7,884 nt of DNA, from assembly GCA_026416315.1 (NCBI GenBank), contig JAOAFK010000101.1:1-7884 (forward strand), given 5' to 3'. A program made the translations under genes and the position numbers. The stretch is from Syntrophorhabdaceae bacterium (lineage in GTDB: Bacteria; Desulfobacterota; Syntrophorhabdia; Syntrophorhabdales; Syntrophorhabdaceae). Below the pieces are notes generated by a model. The model was not told the DNA's origin. It saw nothing but the letters and a program-made list of their open reading frames with translations, and searched no databases. The stretch's first letter is position 1; each line of letters starts with the position of its first letter. Below, one piece after another: positions 1-6,838 of the stretch.

Positions 1-1688
1 GCCTCACCCTCACACCCTCCCCAGAGGAAGAAAAAGACCTTAGCCCACCTTTAACAGAGGGCAGATACATAAAGGACACAGACTGGGAGCATAACTATCA
101 TCCAAAGCTAAACGGGAAAGACATAGAGCTTGATAAGTATGAACGTTCAAGGGCCCTGGCCATACTGCCTGATGAGAGCGGGTTCTTGCTGGGGACAGAT
201 TGGTCACTCAGGTTATACGACAGAAGGGGCAGCCTGAAATGGAGAATACCTGTGCCAGGTGTCGTCTGGTCTGTGAATGTCTCTGGGGATGGCAGGCTTG
301 CCGTAGCTGCCTTTGGTGATGGCACGATAAGGTGGTTCAGGATAAGTGACGGCAAAGAGTTATTATCCCTTTTCCCCCACAGGGATAAAAAAAGGTGGAT
401 TTTATGGACACCAAAGGGATACTATGCTGCAAGCCCAGGCAGTGAAGAGCTCATAGGCTGGCATATAAACAACGGCAAAGACATACAATCTGATTTCTTC
501 CCTGCCAGCAGGTTTAGAGACAGGTTCTATAGACCGGATATAATAGCAAGGCTCTTTGAGACCCATGATGAAGAGAGGGCCATAAGCCTTGCCAACAGTG
601 CATCAGGCAGGACAAGGAAAGAGGTCTCCATAAAAGAGATACTCCCCCCTGTTGTCACCATCATATCCCCTCAGGATGGTACTCGTGTCACAAGGAATGA
701 GATAGATGTGAGATATATCTTAAGAAACCCATCAGGAGAGCCTGTAACCAACATAAAGGTCCTCATAGATGGTAGACCCATGGAGCAGAAAAGGGGTATA
801 AAGGTCATAGGTAAAGAGGGTGAGCACAGCCTATCCATCACTATCCCAGGCCGTGATATAGAGCTATCCCTTATTGCAGAGAACAGGTTTGCTGCCAGTG
901 TGCCATCTACAGTGAGGCTCTACTGGGCAGGTGCAAAAGAGGAATACATCATAAAACCAAAGCTCTACATCCTTGCCATAGGTGTAAGTAGATACAGAGA
1001 TGAGTCTTTAACCCTTAGGTTTGCCCACAAGGATGCAAGAGACTTTACAGATACCATGCTCAAACAGAAGGGTAGGCTCTACAGTGATGTAAAGGTAAAG
1101 CTCTTGACAGATGATATGGCTACCAGGGATGAGATAATGGATGGCCTTGAATGGCTCCAGAGGGAGACAACAAGTAGAGATATTGCCATGGTCTTTATAG
1201 CAGGCCATGGATTAAACGACTCAGCAGGTATATACTACTTCCTGCCCCAGAATGCAGATACAGATAAACTAAAAAGGACAGCTGTGCCCTTCTCAGATAT
1301 AAAGAACACGGTCTCATCCATTGCAGGAAAGGTGGTAATGTTCGTTGATACCTGCCATTCAGGTGGGGTCATGGGTAAAAGGGTAATCGCAGACATAACA
1401 GGTGTTATAAATGAGCTCACAGGCGCTGAAAACGGTGTGGTTGTCTTTGCCTCTTCTACAGGTAGGCAGTACTCCCTGGAAGACCCTCAATGGCAAAATG
1501 GTGCATTCACAAAGGCATTAGTAGAAGGCTTAGGAGGCAAGGCAGACCTTCTCGGAAAGGGCAAGATTACAGTAAATATGCTCGATGCCTATCTTGCAGA
1601 GAGGGTGAAAGAACTTACAAAAGGGAAACAGACACCTGTTACAACAAAACCTCAGACAGTGCCAGATTTTCCCATAGCTGTGAAATAA
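1..1688 (+). CDS. WD40-like / caspase-family (peptidase C14) protein, 5'-truncated by the window edge
   Basis: The frame is open from codon 3-5 to the TAA at 1686-1688 (561 visible residues), with no start visible. The TTG at 186 is only an internal Leu codon, because homologous-looking sequence continues upstream of it. Visible residues (residue 1 = codon 3-5): about 60-125 look like one to two WD40 blades (GTDWSLRLYD, GDGTIRWFRISDG). Residues 126-185 carry the segment typical of WD40-caspases (RWILWTPKGYYAASPG, FFPASRFRDRFYRPD). Residues about 215-305 look like an Ig-like linker starting PPVVTIISP. Residues about 319-545 are a caspase fold, with catalytic His402 in FIAGHGLN (codon 1206-1208) and Cys451 in FVDTCHSGG (codon 1353-1355), so the protease is probably active. 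Such enzymes cut after basic or acidic residues depending on subfamily; the substrate here is unknown. The missing N-terminus leaves cellular location open. The next gene starts 102 bp downstream on the same strand, suggesting an operon. Confidence 0.9.
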   Translation, partial: LTLTPSPEEEKDLSPPLTEGRYIKDTDWEHNYHPKLNGKDIELDKYERSRALAILPDESGFLLGTDWSLRLYDRRGSLKWRIPVPGVVWSVNVSGDGRLAVAAFGDGTIRWFRISDGKELLSLFPHRDKKRWILWTPKGYYAASPGSEELIGWHINNGKDIQSDFFPASRFRDRFYRPDIIARLFETHDEERAISLANSASGRTRKEVSIKEILPPVVTIISPQDGTRVTRNEIDVRYILRNPSGEPVTNIKVLIDGRPMEQKRGIKVIGKEGEHSLSITIPGRDIELSLIAENRFAASVPSTVRLYWAGAKEEYIIKPKLYILAIGVSRYRDESLTLRFAHKDARDFTDTMLKQKGRLYSDVKVKLLTDDMATRDEIMDGLEWLQRETTSRDIAMVFIAGHGLNDSAGIYYFLPQNADTDKLKRTAVPFSDIKNTVSSIAGKVVMFVDTCHSGGVMGKRVIADITGVINELTGAENGVVVFASSTGRQYSLEDPQWQNGAFTKALVEGLGGKADLLGKGKITVNMLDAYLAERVKELTKGKQTPVTTKPQTVPDFPIAVK

Positions 1689-1777
1689 AAATGTTCAATA
1701 ATCGGGCAGTAAGATCAATGTTAAAAGACAATAATGAATTTGATTGTTAGTAAAGGAATTTTATTGATATAAAAAAT

Positions 1778-1783
1778 GAGGAG
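1778..1783 (+). promoter_or_regulatory. ribosome binding site of the DUF4384 gene
   Basis: GAGGAG lies 7 bases before the ATG at 1791 and decides this start. The in-frame ATG at 1830 would give a more usual signal-peptide length, but its nearest purine-rich stretch (GAGGAAG, 1808-1814) is 15 bases away. Confidence 0.7.
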
Positions 1784-1790
1784 ATAACCA

Positions 1791-2681
1791 ATGGCTCACA
1801 AATCTTTGAGGAAGATTAAATGGTTGAAAATGTTTAAAATTTGTAGATTATTTTATACGCTTATTATATTTTTCCTCTTATATTCCACTCTTTTAGCTTC
1901 TCAGTCATCTATCACAGAGTCTGAGGGCTATGCCTGTTTAAGTGAGGACAGGACAAAGAGGCAGACAGAAGAGGTTGGCCTTGCAGATGCCAAAAGAAAG
2001 GCTATAGAGCAGGTTTCAACATACATACAGGCTGAAACCCAAATTAAGGATTTTGAGATTCAAAAAGATGTAATTAATGCCTATGCCAATGCAAAGGTGA
2101 AAATAATCTCTTCTTCTGGCAGATGGGACAGCGAGCCCCCAAAGATAGGTGATTGTTATAGGGTTAAAATCAAGGCAGAGGTGATTCCAGATGAAAAGGT
2201 CCTGGAAAAAATTTCAAAGGCAGGCATTTCTGACGACCCATCAATACCCCTTCAGGTCCAGCTATGGACAGAAAAAAAACAATATAGGGCAGGTGAAAAG
2301 ATCAAAATTTTTCTAAAGGGGAATAAGCCTTTCTATGCAAGGGTTGTATATAAACAGGCAGATGGAAGTCTTGTCCAGATTCTTCCAAATCCATATAGAA
2401 GGGATAACTACTTCCAGGGTGGCACAATCTATGAAATTCCTTCAGGCCCAGATAGATTTGAACTTGAGGTAACCCCACCTTTCGGAGAGGAAAGTATCAC
2501 TGTTTATGCAAGCACATCAGAACTCGGTGCCGTTGAAGTTGAACCAGCAGGAGGGGTGTATTTGATCAAGACAAAATCAGAAGATATAGCTGATAAAACA
2601 AGGGGGGTAAAGATCACAGAAAAGGGTAAATCTAAGGCATCAGAGTTTTATGAAACTAAACTCACTGTGGAGACAAGATAG
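1791..2681 (+). CDS. exported DUF4384-domain protein
   Basis: The product is 296 aa. Residues 1-20 are Lys/Arg-rich, residues about 19-36 are hydrophobic, and a likely signal-peptidase I site follows near LLA-SQ (residue 37). There is no lipobox Cys, so a soluble periplasmic or outer-surface protein is more likely than a lipoprotein. Residues about 45-135 resemble the alpha/beta domain of LPP20/FlgT-N type proteins (LADAKRKAIEQVSTYIQ, then GDCYRVKIKAEVIPDE). Residues about 154-245 match DUF4384 (LQVQLWTEKKQYRAGEKI, GSLVQILPNPY, FELEVTPPFGEESITVYAS). The C-terminal 50 residues are polar and look disordered. Cys49 and Cys122 are the only cysteines after the signal and could form a disulfide. 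DUF4384 is often found with or fused to bacterial caspase domains, and the preceding gene here is a caspase, so a joint function is inferred. The molecular function is unknown. The 102-bp gap upstream is AT-rich and shows no gene or terminator. Confidence 0.85.
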   Translation: MAHKSLRKIKWLKMFKICRLFYTLIIFFLLYSTLLASQSSITESEGYACLSEDRTKRQTEEVGLADAKRKAIEQVSTYIQAETQIKDFEIQKDVINAYANAKVKIISSSGRWDSEPPKIGDCYRVKIKAEVIPDEKVLEKISKAGISDDPSIPLQVQLWTEKKQYRAGEKIKIFLKGNKPFYARVVYKQADGSLVQILPNPYRRDNYFQGGTIYEIPSGPDRFELEVTPPFGEESITVYASTSELGAVEVEPAGGVYLIKTKSEDIADKTRGVKITEKGKSKASEFYETKLTVETR

Positions 2682-2720
2682 GGCCTCTGCGTGAGGTGGC
2701 AAAGGCCCTTTATCTTTTGT
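2680..2720 (+). terminator. probable intrinsic terminator after the DUF4384 gene, possibly bidirectional
   Basis: The arms AGGGCCT (2680-2686) and AGGCCCT (2703-2709) are perfect complements around a 16-base loop. They are followed on + by a T-rich tract (TTTATCTTTTGTTT). The first arm overlaps the TAG stop at 2679-2681. The loop can also pair internally (CCTC 2684-2687 with GAGG 2693-2696), so the exact fold is uncertain. Read on the minus strand, the same hairpin lies 12 bases past the katG stop, but the tract after it (TATCTTGTCT) is a poorer U-run. Confidence 0.65.
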
Positions 2721-4880
2721 TTACAATCCTCTTTTTAAGTCAAAACGGTCTAAATTCATAACCTTTGTCCAGGCTGCTATAAAATCATCTATAAATTTTT
2801 CTCTGCCGTCATCGGCTCCATAAACTTCGCACACTGCCCGGAGCTCATTATGATGACCCAATATCAGATCCACCCTTGTGGCAGTCCATTTCTGAACCCC
2901 TGTTTTTCTATCATAACCATTAAATAAATAGGCATGCTCATCAGCAGGCTTCCACTCGACTCCCATATCTAATAGGTTTATAAAAAAATCATTTGTAAGT
3001 GAACCAGGCGTATGAGTCAGAACACCGTAATCTGTATAATTATAGTTTACACCTAAAGACCTTAAACCTCCGACGAGCACCACCATTTCAGCCACTGTTA
3101 AACGTAAAAGCTGGGCTTTATCCACAAGCAAGTATTCTGCCTTAAATTTTGATGGGTCTTTCAGATAATTTATAAAACCATCGGCAAACGGCTCCATGGC
3201 TTCATAGAAGGCAATATCTGTTTGTTCCTGAGTTGCATCAACCCTTCCAGGTATAAATGCAACGGTGACATCAAAGCCTGCCTTTTTTGCTGCAGATTCA
3301 ATGGCAGCGCAACCACCAAGGACTATTAGATCAGCCATTGAGACCTTTTTGCCGTCCTTCTGTTTTTCATTGAATCCCTTCTGGATCTTTTCATAGATAG
3401 ATAGAATCTTCGCCAAATCATCAGGATGATTTATCTCCCATTCTCTTTGTGGAAGAAGTCTGATTCTTGCACCATTTGCACCTCCACGCCTGTCAGAATC
3501 CCTGTATGTAGCAGCCGATGACCATGCGGTATATACAAGCTGAGGTATCGTTAGTCCTGAGGCAAGGATTTCATCTTTAAGGGCCTTTATGTCTTCTTCA
3601 TCGATAAGCTTATAGTCCCTTTTCGGTAAAGGGTCTTGCCAGATAAATTCCTCTTTTGGCACCTCAGGCCCAAAATAGCATGCCCGTGGGCCCAAATCAC
3701 GGTGTACGAGTTTAAACCATGCCTTTGCAAAGGCTGATTCAAACTCTTTAGGATTTTCAAGGAAACGCCTTGCAATCTTTGCATATTCAGGATCAAACCT
3801 CAAGGCAAGATCCGCTGTAAGCATCATGGGTGGATGTTTTTTATTTGGGTCATGGGCATCAGGTATGATGGGAGGGGCATTTTTTGCCACCCACTGTTTT
3901 TTGCCTGCAGGGCTTGTGGTCAATTCCCAGTCAAAATTAAATAAAAAGTGAAGATAGCTAATACCGAATTTCGTGGGTGTGGAAGACCAGGTGAGTTCAA
4001 AGCCTGATGTATATGTATCAGGGCCTTTTCCTGTTTTATAAGTGTTTTTCCAGCCAAGCCCCTGTTGTTCTACAGGTGAGGAATCAGGGTCAGGACCAAC
4101 AAATGTATCTGGGTTTGCACCATGGCATTTTCCAAAGGCATGGCCGCCTGCAATCAGTGCCACAGTCTCCTCATCGTTCATACCCATTCTACCAAAGGCA
4201 ACTCTGATTTGAGCTGCCGAGGCAACTGGATCTGGATTTCCCTCGGGGCCTTCAGGGTTTACATAAATCAAACCCATTTCAGTGGCAGCAAAGGGTCTCT
4301 GAAGTTCTCCTTCTTTGAAACGCCCCTTTCCTGATAGCATCTCAATTTCAGGACCCCAGTCCGGGGCTTCATCAGGCTCCCATAAATCTTCCCTGCCACC
4401 GCCAAAACCAATGGTGTTTACACCCATGGTTTCAAGGGCCACATTTCCTGCAAGGATGATTAAATCTGCCCAGGAGAGCTTGCGACCATATTTTTTCTTT
4501 ACAGGCCAAAGCAACCTTACGGCCTTATCAAGGCTCATGTTGTCCGGCCAGTCTAAACGTGGTGGAAAGCGTATATCACCTGTTCTTGCACCACCTCTAC
4601 CATCAAAGACCCTGTAGCTTCCTGCACTATGCCAGGCTAATCGGATAAAAAGTGGTCCGTAATGACCGAAATCAGCAGGCCAGAAGTCTTGGGATTTTGT
4701 CATAAGTTCTGCGAGGTCTTTTTTAACAGCTTTTAAATCAAGGGTCTCAAATTCTTTTGGATAGTTATAATCCTCTCCATAGGGATTAATGCATGAACAG
4801 TTCTGTCTTAAAATCTTTAGGTTAAGTCTATCAGGCCACCAATCACTAATCCATCTTTTTTTTGGCATATCATTTCCCAT
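2721..4880 (-). CDS. katG: catalase-peroxidase KatG
   Basis: The product is a 719-aa haem enzyme that breaks down hydrogen peroxide by catalase and peroxidase reactions. It has the family's usual two-domain length, with no signal peptide, so it is cytoplasmic. Distal haem residues are Arg80, Trp83 and His84 (RLAWHSAGSYR). The Met-Tyr-Trp adduct needed for catalase activity is complete: Trp83, Tyr206 (GLIYVNPEGP) and Met232 (FGRMGMND). The proximal triad is His247 (GGHAFGK), Trp298 (ELTWSSTPTK) and Asp357 (LTADLALR). The mobile arginine is Arg394 (VHRDLGP). These sit 23-24 residues earlier than in the Mycobacterium tuberculosis enzyme, meaning a slightly shorter N-terminus. Residues from about 420 form the inactive C-terminal repeat domain (AATYRDSDRRGGANGARIRL region). 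The ATG at 4880 is supported by a strong AAGGAGG; Met5 has none. It is divergent from a PerR-type regulator, which is the expected controller. Confidence 0.98.
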   Translation of the reverse strand: MGNDMPKKRWISDWWPDRLNLKILRQNCSCINPYGEDYNYPKEFETLDLKAVKKDLAELMTKSQDFWPADFGHYGPLFIRLAWHSAGSYRVFDGRGGARTGDIRFPPRLDWPDNMSLDKAVRLLWPVKKKYGRKLSWADLIILAGNVALETMGVNTIGFGGGREDLWEPDEAPDWGPEIEMLSGKGRFKEGELQRPFAATEMGLIYVNPEGPEGNPDPVASAAQIRVAFGRMGMNDEETVALIAGGHAFGKCHGANPDTFVGPDPDSSPVEQQGLGWKNTYKTGKGPDTYTSGFELTWSSTPTKFGISYLHFLFNFDWELTTSPAGKKQWVAKNAPPIIPDAHDPNKKHPPMMLTADLALRFDPEYAKIARRFLENPKEFESAFAKAWFKLVHRDLGPRACYFGPEVPKEEFIWQDPLPKRDYKLIDEEDIKALKDEILASGLTIPQLVYTAWSSAATYRDSDRRGGANGARIRLLPQREWEINHPDDLAKILSIYEKIQKGFNEKQKDGKKVSMADLIVLGGCAAIESAAKKAGFDVTVAFIPGRVDATQEQTDIAFYEAMEPFADGFINYLKDPSKFKAEYLLVDKAQLLRLTVAEMVVLVGGLRSLGVNYNYTDYGVLTHTPGSLTNDFFINLLDMGVEWKPADEHAYLFNGYDRKTGVQKWTATRVDLILGHHNELRAVCEVYGADDGREKFIDDFIAAWTKVMNLDRFDLKRGL

Positions 4881-4886
4881 AATAAC

Positions 4887-4893
4887 CCTCCTT
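4887..4893 (-). promoter_or_regulatory. strong ribosome binding site of katG
   Basis: Reading on the minus strand, AAGGAGG precedes the ATG at 4880 with 6 bases between. This is a near-perfect Shine-Dalgarno sequence and fits a highly expressed protein. Confidence 0.85.
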
Positions 4894-4975
4894 TTTATTT
4901 AATTGATTTGCTAAAAAAACTTGTAAAAAATGTTTGAATGCCTTATCATATAAAATATTTTCAAATAGTAATTAC

Positions 4976-4986
4976 TCTTAATAAGA
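4976..4986. promoter_or_regulatory. candidate Fur/PerR-family operator
   Basis: TCTTA-A-TAAGA is a perfect 5-1-5 palindrome with an odd centre, as in the 7-1-7 sites bound by Fur-family dimers. The outer two positions of a 7-1-7 site do not pair. It lies 9 bases before the perR ATG, where binding would block initiation, consistent with autoregulation. This is inference from position and symmetry only. Confidence 0.3.
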
Positions 4987-4995
4987 AATAACATA

Positions 4996-5448
4996 ATGAA
5001 TAAAAACCTGTCAACAGAAAAACTATTAGATGAATTTATAAACAGATGCAGGGCCAAGGGATTGAAAATCACGCCTCAAAGGATAGCTATTTATAAGGAG
5101 GTGGTCACTTCAGAAGAACATCCCTCTGCAGAGATTATATATAGAAAAATAAAACCTTTATACCCGAATATCTCCTTTGACACAGTAAACAGAACACTTC
5201 TGTCTTTTACAGAGATGGGTCTTATAGAAATTGTGGAATTTACAGGTATTTCAAGAAGGTATGACCCGAACACTGAAAAACACCACCATTTCGTATGCAG
5301 ACAATGCGGGAATATAATTGATTTTTATTGCAACAAGTTTGACAGCCTGGATATTCCAGAGGAGATAAAAGAAAAGGCTATGATAAAAAAAATCAGGGTG
5401 ATTTTAGAAGGTATCTGCAATAACTGTAAAAAAGATTTAGAGCATTAG
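4996..5448 (+). CDS. perR: PerR-type peroxide-sensing repressor (Fur family)
   Basis: The product is a 150-aa Fur-family regulator: a winged-helix DNA-binding domain (residues about 10-85, with KGLKITPQR and the recognition region FDTVNRTLL) and a dimerisation/metal domain (about 90-150). All metal ligands of Bacillus subtilis PerR occur at a constant offset of +5: His42, Asp90, His96, His98 and Asp109 for the regulatory Fe/Mn site, and Cys101, Cys104, Cys141 and Cys144 for structural zinc. Asp109 (B. subtilis Asp104) rather than Glu is the feature linked to peroxide sensing by metal-catalysed His oxidation, so PerR is favoured over Fur or Zur. In the family, Fe-bound PerR represses katG-like genes, and H2O2 relieves repression. 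The divergent katG is the obvious target, and autoregulation is likely. The start has only a weak purine stretch (AAGAAA, 4983-4988), suggesting low translation. The 3' end overlaps nuoN on the other strand by 12 bp. Confidence 0.93.
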   Translation: MNKNLSTEKLLDEFINRCRAKGLKITPQRIAIYKEVVTSEEHPSAEIIYRKIKPLYPNISFDTVNRTLLSFTEMGLIEIVEFTGISRRYDPNTEKHHHFVCRQCGNIIDFYCNKFDSLDIPEEIKEKAMIKKIRVILEGICNNCKKDLEH

Positions 5449-6828
5449 CTTGAAAAGACTCATAAGCCCGAAAGGCAAAACTCCCATATAGATGATGATG
5501 AATATAAGGACATAGCATATGACCTTTTCATGGCTGGTCAGCTTCATGACATCATATTGTGTTGCCTCTTTTGAATAACTCATACGGACGAGATTTAGAT
5601 AGTAGAAAATGGATATGACGGCATTTACAGCACCTATTATAACTATGGCAAGATATCCCTGTTTAAAAGCATTTGTAAACAGGAAAAATTTACCGGTAAA
5701 ACCACCGGTAGGTGGAATACCTGCAAGGGAAAAGGCAGAAACTGCGAGTGTCATGGCAAGAAGGGGTGACCTCTTTGAAAGTCCCACCAAATCATCAATT
5801 GTTGTGTTTTCACCATGTTTTGAAATGGTGATGATGACAAAGAAACAGGCAAGGGTCATAAATACATAAATAGCAGTATAGTAAATAGCAGAGGCAATAC
5901 CATCTATATTTAAGGTTAAAATACCCATCATGAGATACCCTGCATGGGCAATACCGGAGTAGGCAAGAAGCCTTTTTAAGTCCCTTTGAGTAAGACCCAC
6001 GATGTTTCCGAATGTCATGGATAAGGCAGACAGAATGATCAATGCATTTACAAAATTATAATGCATGGGTGTTGCAATTGTGGCAAATCGAATCAAAATT
6101 GCTGTGGCTGCAACCTTTGGAAGGGTTGCTATAAAGGTTGTGGTCATATTTGATGAGCCTTCATAGATATCCGGTGCCCAGAAATGCATGGGGAACAAAG
6201 ATAACTTAAAGAAGATACCCGTTAATGTGAGTATCAGGGCAAGGATCCCGAATGGCTCAACCATAATCTTTCTAAATTGGGGGATGATCTCTGATAAAAA
6301 AGTGGAGCCTGTTATGCTATATAGATAACCAATGCCGTATAACATGATGCCTGTGGATATGGCACCAAAGAAGAGATATTTCATAGATGCCTCTATCTGG
6401 GTTTTATCCTGAGAGCGCCTCAGAGGCACAATGACATATAGGCTGTAAGATGAAATCTCAAGGCTTATGATGATGCTTATTAATTCCACAGAGCTTGAAA
6501 GCATCATAAGACCAAGGGATGAAAAAACAAGAAACATGAAAAATTCAGATAAATAATCGTTTTCTATGCCATCCTTTTCAGAGAACATCCAGATCACGAG
6601 GGTAAGACCTGATGCAATCAGTATTTTAAATATCTGGGAAAATAGGTCAATTCTATAGGCGCCGAAAAATAGTTCTCCCCTTTCCGCTCCGGACAATATA
6701 GTAAAAATCAGGGCAATAAAGGACATAACCTTGGCGGTTATTATGATGTATTGTTTTGACTTACCCAGGGATATAAACAAAAAAACTATGGAAAAGAATA
6801 TTAAATAAAGTTCAGGTAAAATCAGCAT
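5437..6828 (-). CDS. nuoN: NADH-quinone oxidoreductase subunit N (complex I antiporter-like subunit)
   Basis: The product is 463 aa (E. coli NuoN 485), a polytopic inner-membrane protein with about 13-14 hydrophobic helices. It is one of the three antiporter-like proton-pumping subunits of complex I. Key charged residues of the channel are visible: Glu124 (ISLEISSYSLY), Lys208 (IFFKLSLFPMHFWAPD), Lys238 (ATLPKVAATA) and Lys380 (PPTGGFTGKFFLF), corresponding to E. coli Glu133, Lys217, Lys247 and Lys395. The motif FPMHFWAPDIYEGSS and the segment QRDLKRLLAYSGIAHAGY are typical of NuoN. The ATG at 6828 begins 8 bases after the nuoM stop, so the genes are co-transcribed and probably translationally coupled. 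nuoN is usually the last gene of a nuo operon; here the opposite strand starts directly at its end and no terminator is seen. F420H2 or Fpo-type complexes use the same subunit, so the electron donor is not proven to be NADH. Confidence 0.95.
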   Translation of the reverse strand: MLILPELYLIFFSIVFLFISLGKSKQYIIITAKVMSFIALIFTILSGAERGELFFGAYRIDLFSQIFKILIASGLTLVIWMFSEKDGIENDYLSEFFMFLVFSSLGLMMLSSSVELISIIISLEISSYSLYVIVPLRRSQDKTQIEASMKYLFFGAISTGIMLYGIGYLYSITGSTFLSEIIPQFRKIMVEPFGILALILTLTGIFFKLSLFPMHFWAPDIYEGSSNMTTTFIATLPKVAATAILIRFATIATPMHYNFVNALIILSALSMTFGNIVGLTQRDLKRLLAYSGIAHAGYLMMGILTLNIDGIASAIYYTAIYVFMTLACFFVIITISKHGENTTIDDLVGLSKRSPLLAMTLAVSAFSLAGIPPTGGFTGKFFLFTNAFKQGYLAIVIIGAVNAVISIFYYLNLVRMSYSKEATQYDVMKLTSHEKVICYVLIFIIIYMGVLPFGLMSLFKLML

Positions 6829-6831
6829 ATC

Positions 6832-6838
6832 CCACCTT
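6832..6838 (-). promoter_or_regulatory. ribosome binding site of nuoN, overlapping the nuoM stop
   Basis: Read on the minus strand, AAGGTGG follows the T of the nuoM TAA stop, so stop and Shine-Dalgarno share two bases (6837-6838). The ATG at 6828 follows after a short gap of 3 bases (6 bases from the AAGG core). Ribosomes ending nuoM would be well placed to restart on nuoN. Confidence 0.6.

Larger units (their letters stand above)
4881..4995. promoter_or_regulatory. katG-perR divergent control region
   Basis: These 115 AT-rich bases must hold the promoters of both divergent genes. For katG (minus strand) a possible -10 is TATGAT (4950-4945), without a good -35 at normal spacing. For perR a possible -35 is TTGAAT (4934-4939), but no convincing -10 follows at 16-18 bases. 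Small palindromes are crowded at the perR end: AAAATATTTT (4952-4961), AGTAATTACT (4967-4976) and TCTTAATAAGA (4976-4986). An inverted pair TTTGAA/TTCAAA (4933-4938, 4960-4965) flanks the first. None is a clear match to the Bacillus PerR box (TTATAATNATTATAA). Exact promoter positions are not determined. Confidence 0.6.

Noticed and set aside
1490..1750. Small + strand frame overlapping the 3' end of the caspase gene.
   Set aside because: It lies mostly inside the conserved caspase domain in another frame, has a biased Arg/Lys/Cys composition and resembles no known protein.
1744..1773. Promoter TTGTTA-18-TATAAA ahead of the DUF4384 gene.
   Set aside because: Transcription would begin near 1780, inside the Shine-Dalgarno at 1778-1783, leaving an unusable leader. 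AT-rich chance match is more likely.
1810..1930. Lipoprotein signal in the DUF4384 protein.
   Set aside because: The cleavage region LLASQSS has no Cys for lipidation; the Cys18 lies before the hydrophobic core.
3678..3705. Loss of the KatG mobile arginine: RACYFGP where many relatives have ARYLGP.
   Set aside because: Counting from the proximal Asp shows the mobile Arg (M. tuberculosis Arg418) is the Arg of HRD, which is present here as Arg394. The Cys at residue 401 replaces a different, non-catalytic position.
4007..4617. Several open frames on the + strand inside katG (4007-4207, 4122-4334, 4315-4617).
   Set aside because: They are antisense shadows of a fully conserved katG, with no recognisable domains and no ribosome binding sites of note.
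4943..4957. Bacillus-type PerR box TTATCATATAAAATA in the katG-perR spacer.
   Set aside because: Only the left half resembles the consensus (6 of 7); the right half does not, and symmetry is lacking.
5609..5869. Open frames on the + strand within nuoN and nuoM (5609-5869, 6994-7314, 7450-7686).
   Set aside because: They are opposite-strand shadows of membrane-protein genes whose own frames are well conserved.
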